Below are positions 1 to 12,401 of a stretch of 64,000 nt of DNA, in pieces. This DNA comes from Coniferiporia sulphurascens (taxonomy: Eukaryota; Basidiomycota; Agaricomycetes; Hymenochaetales; Hymenochaetaceae). The translations under genes were made by a program, and so were the position numbers. The notes beneath the pieces were generated by a model, which saw only the letters and a list, made by a program, of their open reading frames with translations, made no database searches and had not been told where the DNA came from. The stretch spans positions 372,001 through 436,000 of the forward strand of contig NBBA01000001.1 in assembly GCA_002794785.1 (NCBI GenBank). Reading direction: 5' to 3'. Position 1 is the stretch's first letter. Each line of letters opens with the position of its first letter.

Positions 1-1017
1 CTTTCAGGAATATAGCCAATTTCCTTGCTGTCGGAATATCAGATTTGTCCACGGGACCTCTGTGAAAAAGTTGCTGTGATACTGTTGCTTACCTCCAGAC
101 CATAATGCAAGGACCCTCAATAAGAGAATATCTAAGACGAGTGCGAATTCAGTGGCATGAGGTAGTCCGATGAAAACACCCGTACAGTCTAGTAGAACAA
201 TATTCATCCAGCCTAATTTCAGAATGTTCATTAGCTTTAAACTCGTCACAATAACTTTATTAATTCAAGTCAAGTGCTTACCTCCTACGTATGCTGCCCA
301 TGTCGAAAAATTGCCTGAAATCAAGTTAATTCGTGATCCAAATGAAGGAACTAGTCTCCGTACACCTGTAATTAATGTTCCTGAGATTCAAACAGTGGTA
401 CAAATGGACCTTGACAACGACTCACAAGTTGAGATCAGTGTGATAGAGATTACCTGAATTTATATCAATAATTCTAATCATAGCTACAGTATAAGGCTTA
501 GGCAAGCTCACCAATTATATTCATTAGTGTAGCGAAAATTCCCGCGTAGCGATTCTTAATGAGAAAAAGAGGCACACATTTTGTTAGAAACAGTACCAAT
601 TTATTTATTGTTAAAGAAGTGAGCTTTGCTTACGAGAAAGTAGATAATACTGGAGGTCTTGCGGGGTGAGTTCTGGGTGATCGCGAAGCACGTCAGATTA
701 GTAGCTGTACAGAACATATACTCAAATAATCAAGCAATTTACCCAGAAGTATTTGATCTATGTGATGGAATAAACTTGGTTCGCAGCGGGGCAAGAGGAT
801 GTCAGAAAATTACATGCCTCTTTATCAAATGTGGTGACTAAGGGAAACAGTTAGAGAAAGTCCGCGACGATTTGGACAGGCCGGTTACTCAACTGGTATC
901 ATAACAAAGAACAGTGGCGATTGCGCTCTGGACATATGTCACTTCAAAGACGAGGGAGATAAGGTACGGAATTTCGCTAGGATCAAGGGGCTCTACATTG
1001 GATCGAATGGATAGCAT
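1..1017 (-). CDS. DUF6533-type membrane protein, copy A (cut by window edge)
   Basis: First of four related copies in the window. The start codon is at 1017-1015. The N-terminal exon reads ...VEPLDPSE... and ends ...ATVLCYDT, followed by an intron and an exon beginning TTFDKEA. The next recognisable exon has an NRYAGIFA segment near 480-540, and a later one has the LLLRVLALWSGG segment near 100-130. This order (YD...TFDKE...NRY...RVLALW) is how the basidiomycete DUF6533 family of multi-spanning membrane proteins looks; the family's function is unknown. The C-terminal exons lie beyond base 1. Several middle exons are short and I could not fix every junction, so I cannot say whether the copy is intact. 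Copies B, C and D share the architecture. Confidence 0.6.
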
Positions 1018-2284
1018 TGTGAGTAGCACCACGCCTGAGATGTGTGGAAGGAGCAGAATACAAGCAGTTGAGTCCGCACGGATAGTAGCAAGCGTCCTCA
1101 GAGGTCATCGCGCCCGGATTGGGCTTATATGGGGCCACCCCAAAAAATAAAGTCCTTTGTTCAACAATGGAACGACCGCATGGACCTACAGTGTCATTGG
1201 CCACTGCTTCTGTCGTCTTGGAACCACTGCTCAAATGGTAAACACCAATGTGAAACCTGATATCCAAAGGGCCCTTCATCTACGATCAAGGTGACAGAGC
1301 GGACTATGTCTTTTTTGTTCAGCTATTGATCGGTATAAAGTTTCTCCCGATTCTAAGGAAAAATGGTCGGCTCATAGACCTATAAATATCAATGCACACA
1401 GTAGTCGGTCAACTAGGCATAGGAAGGATCCTTGAGTTTGGTTATCCATATTCACGCAATGGCATATAGCTTGGCGGGAAACTTCGGAGCTATATGCCCC
1501 AATACTAAGTGTGAAGATACTAGGAGTAGGGTCAGGGATGAATATGAGACAATGTACGATATCATCCAGGCCGTTGCAAATGCGAGTCACCCTCAAAGCA
1601 TGTCAGGAATTTACATCGTAATGTGAGATCAATGATTCGCGAAGAATCAGAGCGTGCAAGCATCATTTCATTCGAAATATACGACCGGCGGACCCCAAGA
1701 GGAAAATTCCAGCCTACGTCGATTTGAGAGAAGGTTAAGTTCAGGATTGCATCCAGGATTTCAGCGCGGTGTATCTTGCTTCCCTTCAGCGATTCAATTT
1801 GCTCCGAGTGTTACTTGGATCCTGCGAAGAACTTCTCAGCATCAAAGTGAAGACGGAAGTCGTCATTCGCACGAGATCCGTCATGGGGAGAGGGGACGAT
1901 GTCACGCTCAACTACATGTAGTACAAATAGCGCCAGCTGAACTCGTGCGTGTACTTGCCAGTCGAAAGTTATTTGGCCGAATTCTGCACTCCAAGAGTTG
2001 GGTGTGTGCTTAGAAGGCTAGGATCCCCGGGGTCAAAAGCCTGAGGTCGACGGAGTCGCACAAAAAAGGCATTTTAATGCAAGACCTTTTTTTTGCGAAC
2101 TTACGTAATATCAGTTTTCTGATTGAATGCCGTGTAGGACAAAAACCATCTTCCAATGTTTATCCCCGTTTCAAATCTTTCGATTACTATCTGCGCAGCT
2201 TGCATCGCATCAAGAGTAGGCTGGAGGCAGAGAAGCTTCTCCTTTCTTCTGGGATCGAAGCGTGCTCTAGTGGGATCAGACTTG
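1018..2284. other. Gene-poor stretch with a possible coding relic
   Basis: No gene is supported here. On the plus strand, 1700-1920 reads for about 70 codons as a plausible protein segment (...FSAVYLASLQRFNLL... and ...EELLSIKVKTEVV...), but it holds an in-frame stop near its start and ends in a stop at the TAG near 1918. I do not recognise it. The 1018-1300 part corresponds to the upstream region of DUF6533 copy A. Confidence 0.4.
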
Positions 2285-4412
2285 TTTCTGCCAAGTGAGT
2301 ACGAGTTGAAATGAATCTCTCGACTTCTGCTACCCTCGCGCCGTTTCACCTTGGTCCATTCGGGGTTTTTCGAAGAGGGAGGATTCGTTCCTGTGATGAG
2401 CTTCGGTCTTAAGGCGCGAACTGAGAAGGATGAGTGCCGCTCACGACACAATCCCCCTGGGCCGTTCTTCGTGCACGGGCCTTCGACACCACGACCACGA
2501 TCATCCTGCGGCTCTTCCGAGTCTGACCCTTCCATGCTGTCCGCCTACACTCTCGTTCTGCTTTATAAGAAGCTAAAGGGGCTCTTCTGCATTGTTCTCC
2601 GTGCGAGAAGTCATTCTCGGGTCCTGTTCTATCCCTATAGGGGGGCGGAGCAAGGACGCAGCCGGGAAGTCTGGCTGAGATCAAGATGCGAAATTCAAGG
2701 CTCTCTATCCATCAAGACGGGCTGTGTTGCGGTGTGTTGACAAAATCAGCAAAACGGAAGGCTGTTTCTTCCTTGCCTTGTGGCTGCCTTTCCTGCGTTG
2801 TTGGTTAAAACTCCTGATTCCTCGCAAACGTACACATACTAGTGATTAGTGTTTCCACACACGTATACAATTGCGCTCTTTCACATCACTCTGCAGGCTT
2901 AGCTGATTCCCTCTGGCGCTACTGTGTTTTAAAACAATACCTATCACTGCCCCTCCGAGTGAATCCGCTACTTGTTCTGGTTCTCCAATCGCAACCGTCA
3001 GAAAACGAACGTGTGCAGGCACGAACTAATGAAAGAAGCTTGCGGAGGCTTCTTTGGGTATTTTTGTCTTTGTCTGGCTATGATGATCTTCTGTCTGTAC
3101 CGTACTCGTGTCCAAGCGGGTCGATTAAACTTGCAGGGCATACGTTCAGCCGAGCACTCTACTCAAACTTGCGATATAAGTATACGAATATACGCGAATC
3201 TCCACGATACTGCGATCGCGCCCCATTGAGATGCGTGCGCTCGCGTCGTGTGCCCTTGCGGGTTGCATAGCTGTGGGTGCGAGAACGGTTGCCGCAAGGA
3301 CACCGCTCGACACAAACCTTGCGTATGGCTCGCCCTTTTCCGATCATCCGCAGGTACGGTATATCATAAAAATTCCACACCTATGCTCAGGCTGGACTTC
3401 TTTAGTTTGCGCGTGACACTGAGGCGATACACAAGCGTCATGTGGAAAACTTCAAGAGAGAATTCGCGGAACGTCAACTGCAGGATGCGTCAGGGTTTGA
3501 TGATGAACACTACCCGACGTTTTATGGGTCAGACTTCAGTAATGTACGTATTACTGCACTTTGTTAATCTCTGCTCCGAGCTATTTACAAAAAATGATGA
3601 TTAGAGTCCCTTCGTCTGGAGTGGCGGTATCACCTTCACGCACTCCGGTGAGCCATCCTGTCCACCACTACCGTCTCTCCTACTCGTTGACCTCTGGAAA
3701 AAGTCGCAAGTGGCGATCCGCTTGATACCTCAGTCCTCCTCTGGACACGCGCAGTCCCCACATCCTACGCCCTCTCATCCACCTCGGCGCCGCCCGCAAT
3801 CCCCGACGTGTCTGTTCCCGTCTGCGTCTCCTTCGCGGTATACACGGATTCGCGTCTTTCAGGGCCCCCGGTAGCGACAGGCGAGGCTTACACGAGCTAC
3901 GATGTTGACTTCACCGTCAAGGTTGAGGCAAGCGGGCTACATCCGGATACACGGTACTGGTTTCGGTTCGCCGATTGTACGGACCCGGGCAGCGTCAGTC
4001 CTGTCGGGCGGACGCGAACGTTCGCAAGCGCAGATAGTTGCGTCACGATTTCTTTCCTCTTGCCTTTAGATTTGCTCATGTAAGTGCGCCTGGTAGCTCC
4101 AGCGGAGGAGGTCAACGGAGGCATGCCGCTCACACTCGCAGTCTTTTCGTGCTCGCAGTACCAAGCCGGTGGGCGTACCGGCGTCATTAGTTTTATATGA
4201 CTCACTGACATGTTTGGGGCGCAGGTTGGTTCAACACATACGGCTTCGCGGCACAGAACATTTCTGCTGACGCTTTCATCCATCTTGGTGATTACGTACG
4301 TCATCTTCAGTCTTCTCAAGATTCATTATTTCACTGTGGCTCGATTTCAGATATACGAGTGGGTAGGGAGCGGGTATGTACTGCCTCGCGTCTTCCCGTT
4401 AGTGTAAATGTA
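2285..4412 (+). repeat. Segmental duplication arm 1 (PhoD promoter and 5' half)
   Basis: The reverse complement of about 44143-46230 matches this stretch over roughly 2.1 kb with many scattered differences. Shared landmarks include the stretch around 2340-2400, the G-rich run near 2640, the signal-peptide exon at 3231 and the exon at 3704-4049. Boundaries are judged by eye and may be off by tens of bases. The arms are in inverted orientation, about 40 kb apart. Confidence 0.8.
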
Positions 4413-6608
4413 CGATTAGCTTTGAATAAGGGCGCCGATCGGAAGAGGCGTCCTCGGCCGTGAGTCGGCGACGCTCTTTGATTACCGCCAACGCCTCAAT
4501 CAGTACCGTACCGATGCAAGCCTTATCGCAGCCCACCAGAGCGGACCCTGGATTACTGTCTGGTAAGGCCAATTAACGTGATCCAATAGGGTACTTGATT
4601 TACTGAGTTGCTAACGACTCGCAACTTGGAACCTTGTGTTTCGCGGACTGGGACGCGATGTTAAAGGGTAAGTTAGCGCTGATCTTCAAGTTGTGTTTCA
4701 TGTCTATCACGCATCTTTCTGACTATCATGCTGTATACAGGATGACCATGAGGTACGCCTCGTTTTCCACCTCCATCTCCACTATCGTCTTCACGCCCAT
4801 AATATCTCCGACCCAATGCATGCAGGTCGGCGATAACTCCTGGAAGGGCGGCTCGGCAGACTCGAACGATACCCAAGCCGGGTGCGCCTTCTCTGGTGGC
4901 GCAGGCGTGTGCTTCACGGACCGCAAGCTCGCCTCCGTGCGCGCATACCACGAGTGGATGCCCCTCCGCCAGATCGCAGCAGACGATAAACTACGCATTT
5001 GGCGCAACTTTCGGATTGGGAAGCTGTTGGACCTGACGATGCTTGATACGCGGCAGTATGATAGGGATGTAACGTTTGTGAGTTCGCTTTTCCAGTTCTC
5101 TGATTAGGAAAGGAAGTATTGTGATTCTCATACTGTTTGTTTCTTTTGCGTTGTGACGGTCAGGTGTACTATAATTCCGAACGTGCGTTATGCGATTCCC
5201 TGCAGACTTCCGCATCCGTTGACTTTAGGTATACCGCACAGAAATCAACTCCGTCTCTAACTTCGAGAATCGCTCCATTATGGGCTTCGCGCAAGAAAAA
5301 TGTAGGTCTTACCCCCACAACCCCCACATGATGATGCGAATCAGCTGTTGAAGTATCTGCTGACACATATGGGGGCTGACATAAAAAGGGTTCTATGATA
5401 CGCTTCTACAGTCCAAGGAACGGGGTGCGGTATGGAGGGTCGTCGGGTACATATTTTATTTTGTCCTTTTATTTCCTGGTATGCGTATGGGTTACTTAAT
5501 CCGAATCTTTTTTTTACATGCAGACAACAGATCGTGTTTACGCAGCTGAACCAGACAGGCGTCTGTAAGTTTTCCCATTAATATTCTCCTTTATGTTTCA
5601 CTAAACTAACGCTCCCTCCCTTCTAGTCGAACTGGTGAGCCCTCGACCTGCTTCCATTATGTCCTCCTCTTCCGTCCCCGCTGAGTAAGTGGTGTTCCTT
5701 AGGATGCATGGGACGGGTACAGATCGAACCGCCGACGCGTGCTTGACCACATTGTCAAAAATGAAATCGACAACGTCGTGATCCTCTCTGGAGACAGTCA
5801 CGCGAATTGGGTGTCGGACCTTGCATGTAAGTGTCTACTCCGCCGAAATAGGAGCATTACACTAATTGCACAACTCTTCAGATCCGAATGATACGAAAAC
5901 GTACATTTTCCGCACCATCTAATCAACCCATCTTCAACTCTTATTGCAGATACGACCCCACCACAGGCTCCGGCGCGCTCGGCGTCGAGTTCGCAGGCAC
6001 CGCCGTGTCCTCGCCGTCGACGTTCGGCGCAGGGATCACACCAGCCGCCGCAGACGTGCTCAGCGCGCAGTACGTCGCGGAGCGCGGGAACGCGGATTTG
6101 CAGTGGAGCGAGGGGTCGTACCGCGGGTTCTTTGCGCTCACTATCGACCCGAAGGAGATGAAGGCGACGTTTTATGCGATGCGTGATCTTTGTGAGTAGT
6201 AATGTTTGTGTGGCACCTTTTGCCTTTCTCTCTTTGGGGTTTGGGTGGTCTTGTGGAATTTTACTAAACGCCGTTTTTGAAAAAAAAAAAAAACTTTAAT
6301 CCTTGTTGGTGGGACAGCGTTCCCAAACCTGGAAGCGTTCGTGAGCGCAGAGTTCAGCGTCCTCGCCGGTGAGTCCTTAGTTCGTCATTCGCTCCTAAAG
6401 TCTATTCCCAATTAACAAATTAAATTAAATTAAATTAAACTAAACTCCTATTTCCTCTCCGGGATTTCTCTCTTGTACAGGCGCAAACAAGCTGAGCAGA
6501 CCCGTCGCGGGCGGGTCCGTCTCCGCCGGGGTGCTCAAGTCGAGTGTCGTCGCTAACAGCGGCAGCGGTAGTGGTAGTGTCGAGCCGGTGGTGGATTTGG
6601 ACGGCTAG
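3231..6608 (+). CDS. PhoD-like secreted alkaline phosphatase/phosphodiesterase
   Basis: Calcineurin-like metallophosphoesterase of the PhoD type, which releases phosphate from mono- or diesters outside the cell. The ATG at 3231 opens a signal peptide (MRALASCALAGCIAVGA). At least twelve exons follow, with consistent GT-AG junctions; for example exon 1 ends at 3353 and a later exon runs 3704-4049. The N-terminal Fn3-like part carries VASGDPLDTSVLLWTR. The catalytic part carries the metal-ligand motifs FSCSQYQAG, HLGDYIYEW, DDHEVGDNSWK and LSGDSHANW in the usual order. The C-terminus is Ser/Gly-rich and ends at the TAG at 6606-6608. Length is about 600 residues, normal for fungal PhoD. I could thread a continuous reading frame through every junction I examined, so the gene looks intact. 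Its promoter and 5' half have a decayed inverted copy near 44-46 kb. Confidence 0.9.
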
Positions 6609-7601
6609 ACTAAGCGGGGGACGGGTACTAGTCTCAGGCGACAGATGGACGATGGGCGTTATGCGCGACGTGAGAAAGCCAGCAGGCCTCACTGAGGTTG
6701 GACGTCGAGATGTAAGCTTGATTTAACGCTCGAGTCGGCCTGTTCGGGGATACAAAACATAATTTCGAAGTATTTTTACTGCTTGTACTGTATGCGTGCT
6801 AAAGTTTGCTGGTTACACTATATATAGTACGGATTAGCACACCATTGTCTTCGGTGGATAGTGTAATCGCGCGAGAGGACTCGACTCGGAGCTCGCATAC
6901 CATAGCATACAACCAATTGAAGAAGAAAAAGTGATACGAAAGTTTCTAATCTCGAATTATTAACGGCCGGCTCTGCAGTAGTAGGGAATTCGACAAATTT
7001 AAAGCCGGCCGGCTTGCTTTTCTTGAGGTTGGGTCAACGGTCAGGTTAAGGGTCGGGTGGTCTACTGCGGTGCGGACTGACTCGTAGTTTGGATAACTCA
7101 GAGAGAGGAAAGAAAGAAATGTAAATTTTATACAGTACACTACGACAATTCTCTTTCTTTTTTCTTAATTGTTTTTTCCCCCCTTTTCCTTCATGTCAAG
7201 CCACGCTATGCTCTGCAACTGCGACCACGACTGAATCTCAAAACCACCTCACTTCGGCCGTTCTACGATTACTACTATACAATACAACACAAGAAACGGT
7301 CCTATGGACTTTTTTGTTTTGTTTTAGTAAAAGTGGAAAATGAAATGCGGGATACCTTGCACGGGAACCCGACCAAAAGAATGCGAAAGCAAAAAGGGGT
7401 GCTACTATAGAGCGAGCGAGTAAATCGGGGTGAGAATCGTAGGACTTTAGCCACTCCCTGCGCGCGCGGGAGCAGAACCTAGGCCCCAACTCCTTTCCTC
7501 CACTCAAAAAAAGACTCCGTTAAGATCCAAGACCCAAGACCCAAAACGCCCAACGCCTCCCCTTCACCTCCCCCGAAGTCCAATCCCCCCACGCCCCGAC
7601 T
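6609..7601. other. Convergent intergenic region
   Basis: The stretch lies between the 3' ends of the PhoD gene (plus strand) and the P450 fusion (minus strand). It should hold both 3' untranslated regions. No further coding signal was recognised. Confidence 0.6.
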
Positions 7602-10600
7602 CTAATCAAACACATCAGTCGCATACCTCTCCTTCTGCAGCTTCCCAAACGCCTCCTCCGCGCGTTCGGCGCTCCAATCCGGGTGGTCCTCCTTGATGAT
7701 GTTGATGCAGACTTGTTTGACGCCGTTTGCGACTTTGCGGGAGCCGCATGTGAAGAACTAGGTGGGGCGGGGCAGTGCGGGGCGGGGTGTTAGTGGTGCC
7801 GTGAAGAAAAAAGAAGGGGGGGAGAGGATGGTTGACGTACCTTGGCGTTTTCGTTGTATAACTCTTTCATGAGTTCGCGGTCATGCCATACGCGGCTGCA
7901 GCAAGCAAGTCAGTACTAGTGAAAACAACTCAAGAAGAGGAAAACAAGACCTACTCCTGAACGTATCTACACCCCTCCGCCTCTTCGTGCTCCCGCGAAA
8001 ACGCCGGCCGAACATCAACGACGCCCTCCCTCACCCACTCCCCCAGCTCCTTATCCACATACAAATAATCCTCTCCCCTCGCCCGACACCCGAAGAACAG
8101 CACCGCACGACCGACCGTGCGGCCCGCAGAGCGCTGTGCCGCGCGTTCCTGTACGAAGCCGCGGAACGGCGCGAGGCCTGAGCCGGCTGCGAACATGACG
8201 AGGGGGACGAGCGGGTCTGCGGGGAGGTGGAACGCCGAGCCGGCGGCGCGGACGACGATTGGGCAGCGTGCGCCTGGGGTGAGGGAGGAGAGGAAGGAGG
8301 ACGCGACGCCTCGGAAACGCCGGGGTTCGGGTGTGGGTGTGGACGCGGGTGAGTGGAGGCTTGCGAGTGCGGGTGCGTCGAGGACGCTGACGGTGAGTGA
8401 GACGTGGGTGGGGTGCGCGAGCGGGGAAGAGGAGATGGAGTATTGCCGGATGCGCATGGGCGGGAGCATGCTGAGGAAAGCGGCGAATGGGAGGTCGATG
8501 TCTGTGTATGCCTCGAGGAGGTCGAGTACTGCGATACGCTTCGCTAGGACTCCTTCTTGGTAGTTCGAGAGTAGACCGTCGAGCGCGGTGATCGTCGCGT
8601 TCTCCGACGCGGCTGCTTTGAGGGCCTGCAAGTCACGTGTTGTGGCGGGTTGGCCGAGCTCGACGAAGCCGCTGAGGATGGAGTGTGCGGAGGTGGGCGT
8701 GTTGACGGGGAGCGTCGTCGGCCCGCTAGCCGTGATTGTGATCTGCAGAAAGGGGTGTTGAGCATGCCCTGGAAAGAGTTATGTCAAGAAACACGTACTT
8801 CTCTGTCGTCTGTCAGCCCGAAACGGGCAAGCGCTCTTTGCACGGTTTCCTCAGGGTTGGAAGGAAGGCTGGACATAAAGTCTGTTCGGCTCCGTTGAAC
8901 ATATCCCAAGTATGGTAGGAACTTACATTGCGAGATAGTCTCCGGCACGGTACGTCATCCCTTCGGGGAGTGCGATCTCTATAATCGTATCCACATATAA
9001 GCCCAAAACCAGAGGCGTGAAAGAAGCTGCTGTACTTACCAATGTGGCGCTTCACGCCGACGCCGGGCTTCGTGAGCAGCCGGTTCTCGAGCACCTCGCC
9101 CAGCGCAGCGTCCATTTGGCGTAGCAGCTTTGCCCGGCTCGTGCCCGGAGCTGCGACTTCGATTGAGAGCGCGTCCTTCGGTCCGTCGGCAGATGAGCCG
9201 GAAACGCCGTAGCGCTGTGCGAAGAAAGTCAGTTGGTTGTATACTTATGTAAAAGAAGGGGTAAATGCACACCTTTTCGAGCGCAACCCATAGCTCCGCC
9301 TCGTACTCGTCGAACAGCTGGAAGAAGTCCGCAGTCGCGACGTCCGCTGCGCCGCGCGTGAGAAGGCGCTCCGCACCGCCGCCGGCGAGGCGCTCGTCGA
9401 TAAGCGCCGGAATGCGCTGGTACGTCCGCACCCACTCGCGGCTGCCGCACCCGAAGACCGCGTATGCCGTACCCCGGAGTGCTTCTGCGTGGTCGGAGGG
9501 GAGAGCGCTGAGCCATGCGACGAACTGCGCGGCGTTGTCTGCGGGCTCGCCCTCGAAGGACGCGGTGACGATTATGATGGGTCCGTCCGTTGGGAGGCGC
9601 GCGGCGGCGGAGTCGAGCGTTGCGAGGTGGGAGCTGAAACCTGGGTCGCGGCGAAGGAAGGTCAGGTTTATGTTTCTTTGGGAAGGAGGAGGAGCGTACC
9701 ATGTTGGTGTGCGTCTGACGCAATGCGCTGCGCGAACGCCTCGCTCGTGCCCGTGTTGCTGCCGTACAAGACGTAAAGCGGATGCCCACCCTTCACATCT
9801 GCGTCTGCCTTAACATCCTTATCCGACGAAACAGCTCCCTCGGCCGCCAACGGCCTCGGCACACCTCCCGCACCCACCGGACTCTTCACACCACCCCGCG
9901 GTACAACCCTCACAAGCATATCCTTCGGCTTAATCGTTAACGCCTGTTTAAGATGGAGCGTATAGCTCGGATCGGCGAGGAAGACGTCGAAGCGGGAGAA
10001 CACGCTTGCGAGGACGAGTGCGGCTTCTTGCCATGCGAAGGGTCGGCCGATGCATGCGCGCATGCCGTAGCCGAAGGGTTGCCAGGCTTGGGGCTGTGTG
10101 GGGTTGAGATTAGAGAAAGGACTGACGAGGACAAGGACTAGGACGTACAGGTAACGCTTCGAACTTCCCATCAAGCATACGTTCAGGTTTGAACGCCTCA
10201 GCATCTTCACCCCACACGCGCGGGTCGCGCATCATCGTAAGAACATGCACAGCAATGACCTGATCTTTCTTCAACTCGAACTTCTTATTCTCCGGGTTGA
10301 GAGGGTCGCCGTCCCCGCCTACGACGATGGTGTCTTCGAGCGGGGACACGGCGCGTGTGGGGGCTGTTGGATGGAGACGGAGGGTTTCGCGCATGATGGC
10401 TGTTAGGTAGGGGAGGTTGGAGAGGTCGGAGAGGGTGGCTTCGCGTGCGGGGGAGCCGAGGGTGGTGTCGAGCTCGGAACGGAGTTTGCGGAGCGTGTCG
10501 GGATTTTTGAGGAGGTGGTAGGTTGCGAAGGTGAGCATCCCGGAGGTGGTCTCATGTCCGGCGATGAGGAACGTGAGGAGCTGAGGTGGGGAGGTGTAAG

Positions 10601-11610
10601 CACGGAGCACTGGATTGGTGAAAGACTCGATGGCCTACATTGTATATTATGTTTTCCTCCGAGAGGGACTGGCCCGTCTTTGGATCTTTACCTTCGAGCA
10701 TGAGACTGAGGAGGTCGCGCTCCTCCGAAGGCTGGCTTCGTCTACGTTGGATGACTACAAGATACATGTATGCATAGTCAGACTGCGTAACGATGATCGG
10801 GCAGGGATACGCACTTTCACGTGCGAGCTCAGTCATATCGCGTACCTCCGCAGCGTACTTGTCGTCGGCGGATCTATACCAGAGCGGGAGCATCTTCATG
10901 AACCCGGGGCGGTAAGCGCGTCTGTTGGACTCTGAGAGGAACTCGACCATTTCCTGTGTGAATTTGGGCATGTCGCGTTCGTAGAACGAGTTGAATCTGG
11001 GATGCCCAGTAGTGTATCAGATAGGGGTGATAAGGGTAACGGAGGAGGGACGACAGACCGGTAGGACATGCTGCAAAGCGCGATAGTATCGAATGTGAGA
11101 CGTGTGTAGTCCTCCGAGGGATCGAATATGTGTTCTGGGCCGAAACGAGTCCACTTGAGGAGCATTTGATCGCAGATGTCTTTCATGCCGTCGAACATCG
11201 TGCGTACGTTCGCCGCGCCAAAGGCAGGCATAAGTATGCGATCTGTGAATCACATATAAATATAGACATCAAGATACACAAGAATCTGAGCGGCAGAACT
11301 AACGAGCGACACCCCAATTAGGTTCATCATGCTCGGCAGTGAATAGCCCATCTCCAGCAAGGTTGCGGACTTCACGAAGTGGGCGCGCGAGGGCCTTGCG
11401 GAAACGCGTGTCGTCGCTCGCCTGGCGGACGAGGGCGTGCGAGTTGAAGTGGACGACGGAGACGCCGCCCGGGTAGACGAGCTGGAGGATCTCGCCGTAT
11501 TGGCTTGCGAGGAGGAGGAAGGAGCGGATGGGGAGCTCGATGTCGACGAGGGTTGAGTTGGCGAGGAGCGGGACTGTTGGGGGCTGCGGGATTGGGGTGA
11601 GCGTCGCCAT
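7602..11610 (-). CDS. Self-sufficient cytochrome P450/NADPH-P450 reductase fusion (CYP505 type)
   Basis: Fungal P450foxy/BM3-like fatty-acid hydroxylase: a haem P450 fused to its own FMN/FAD reductase, so it takes electrons directly from NADPH. The N-terminus (ATG at 11610) has no signal anchor. The P450 part shows the I-helix AGHETTSG, the K-helix ETLRLH and the haem-cysteine loop FGYGMRACIGRPFAW near 10030-10075. A linker of about 40 residues leads into the FMN domain (LYVLYGSNTGTSEAFAQ). The FAD/NADPH part has RQYSISSSPL and GSGLAPFRGFVQER, and the protein ends in RYATDVFD at the TAG at 7602-7604. Many short introns interrupt it; for example the first exon ends ...NWGVA and resumes at HRILMPAFG. 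All diagnostic residues are present and I saw no break. The substrate is inferred from the family. Confidence 0.92.
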
Positions 11611-12401
11611 GGCTGATTAGGCGGGGGTTGAGGAAGAGAGGGACTCGCCTTCGCCTTTTATACGGTGTAAAGTGTACTTATAGTTGTACGCGCATGGAAG
11701 CACCTCCTGCTCGAAGCATGCATATGGGCCCAGTGACGCCCCCCCGGCGCTGAAGACAGACCGAACCTACGCCTGCAGCCGAGAAATCAATGATGATTCA
11801 AATCGAAATCGATGCGAGCTGCACCGCGGGCCCCGTCTGCCGTTTTGCTGCATGTTTAGTCTCGTAGTTAGCGGTGGCGTCCTCAGTGCTCTTGTATGTA
11901 ATTTCAATTTCGATATCTAGAGATCAGCTTCATCCCGGGGCCGACGCCGTGTGGGGCCGCGACCCGCCGTTAATCACGTGCACGAGGTTGTACAATGACC
12001 GTGAGAAGATACTACCCAGTTTGCGCGCGCCGCCGCCCACTACCTCTGTTTGGCGATCACACTCAGGCTTGGGCTGCGCGCGGCGGCTGTGGCGACTCTC
12101 GACCCTCTCTCTCTCTCTCCCCTATTGACGACAACATAACATAACCTAGTCGGCATGTCTTTCGACATCTAATCTATCCGCCTGGCGTCTTCGTTTACGC
12201 ACAACATACGTACATATACTCGACAGCCTACTTAGTACTTGGTATCCACTCGCTCGGCCCTCGGCGTCCGGCGAAACGGCGAAACGACCGGATTCAAGGC
12301 CCATCTTCTCGCCCAGAGACGAGAGAACGAGAAAGAGTGAAAACTTCGTGTTAATATCAACGCCGACGCCAACACCGGCACCGGCTCTGGCACTGGCTGC
12401 G
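11611..12401. promoter_or_regulatory. Divergent promoter region, P450 fusion / zinc-finger gene
   Basis: Non-coding 791 bp between two start codons pointing apart. Pyrimidine-rich stretches lie near 12100-12130. No specific operator could be assigned. Confidence 0.5.

Noticed and set aside
7951..8631. Separate reductase gene
   Set aside because: It is the FAD/NADPH exon of the P450 fusion; upstream exons join it in frame.
9229..9789. Arg-rich frame on the minus strand
   Set aside because: Off-frame shadow of the FMN-domain exon of the P450 fusion.
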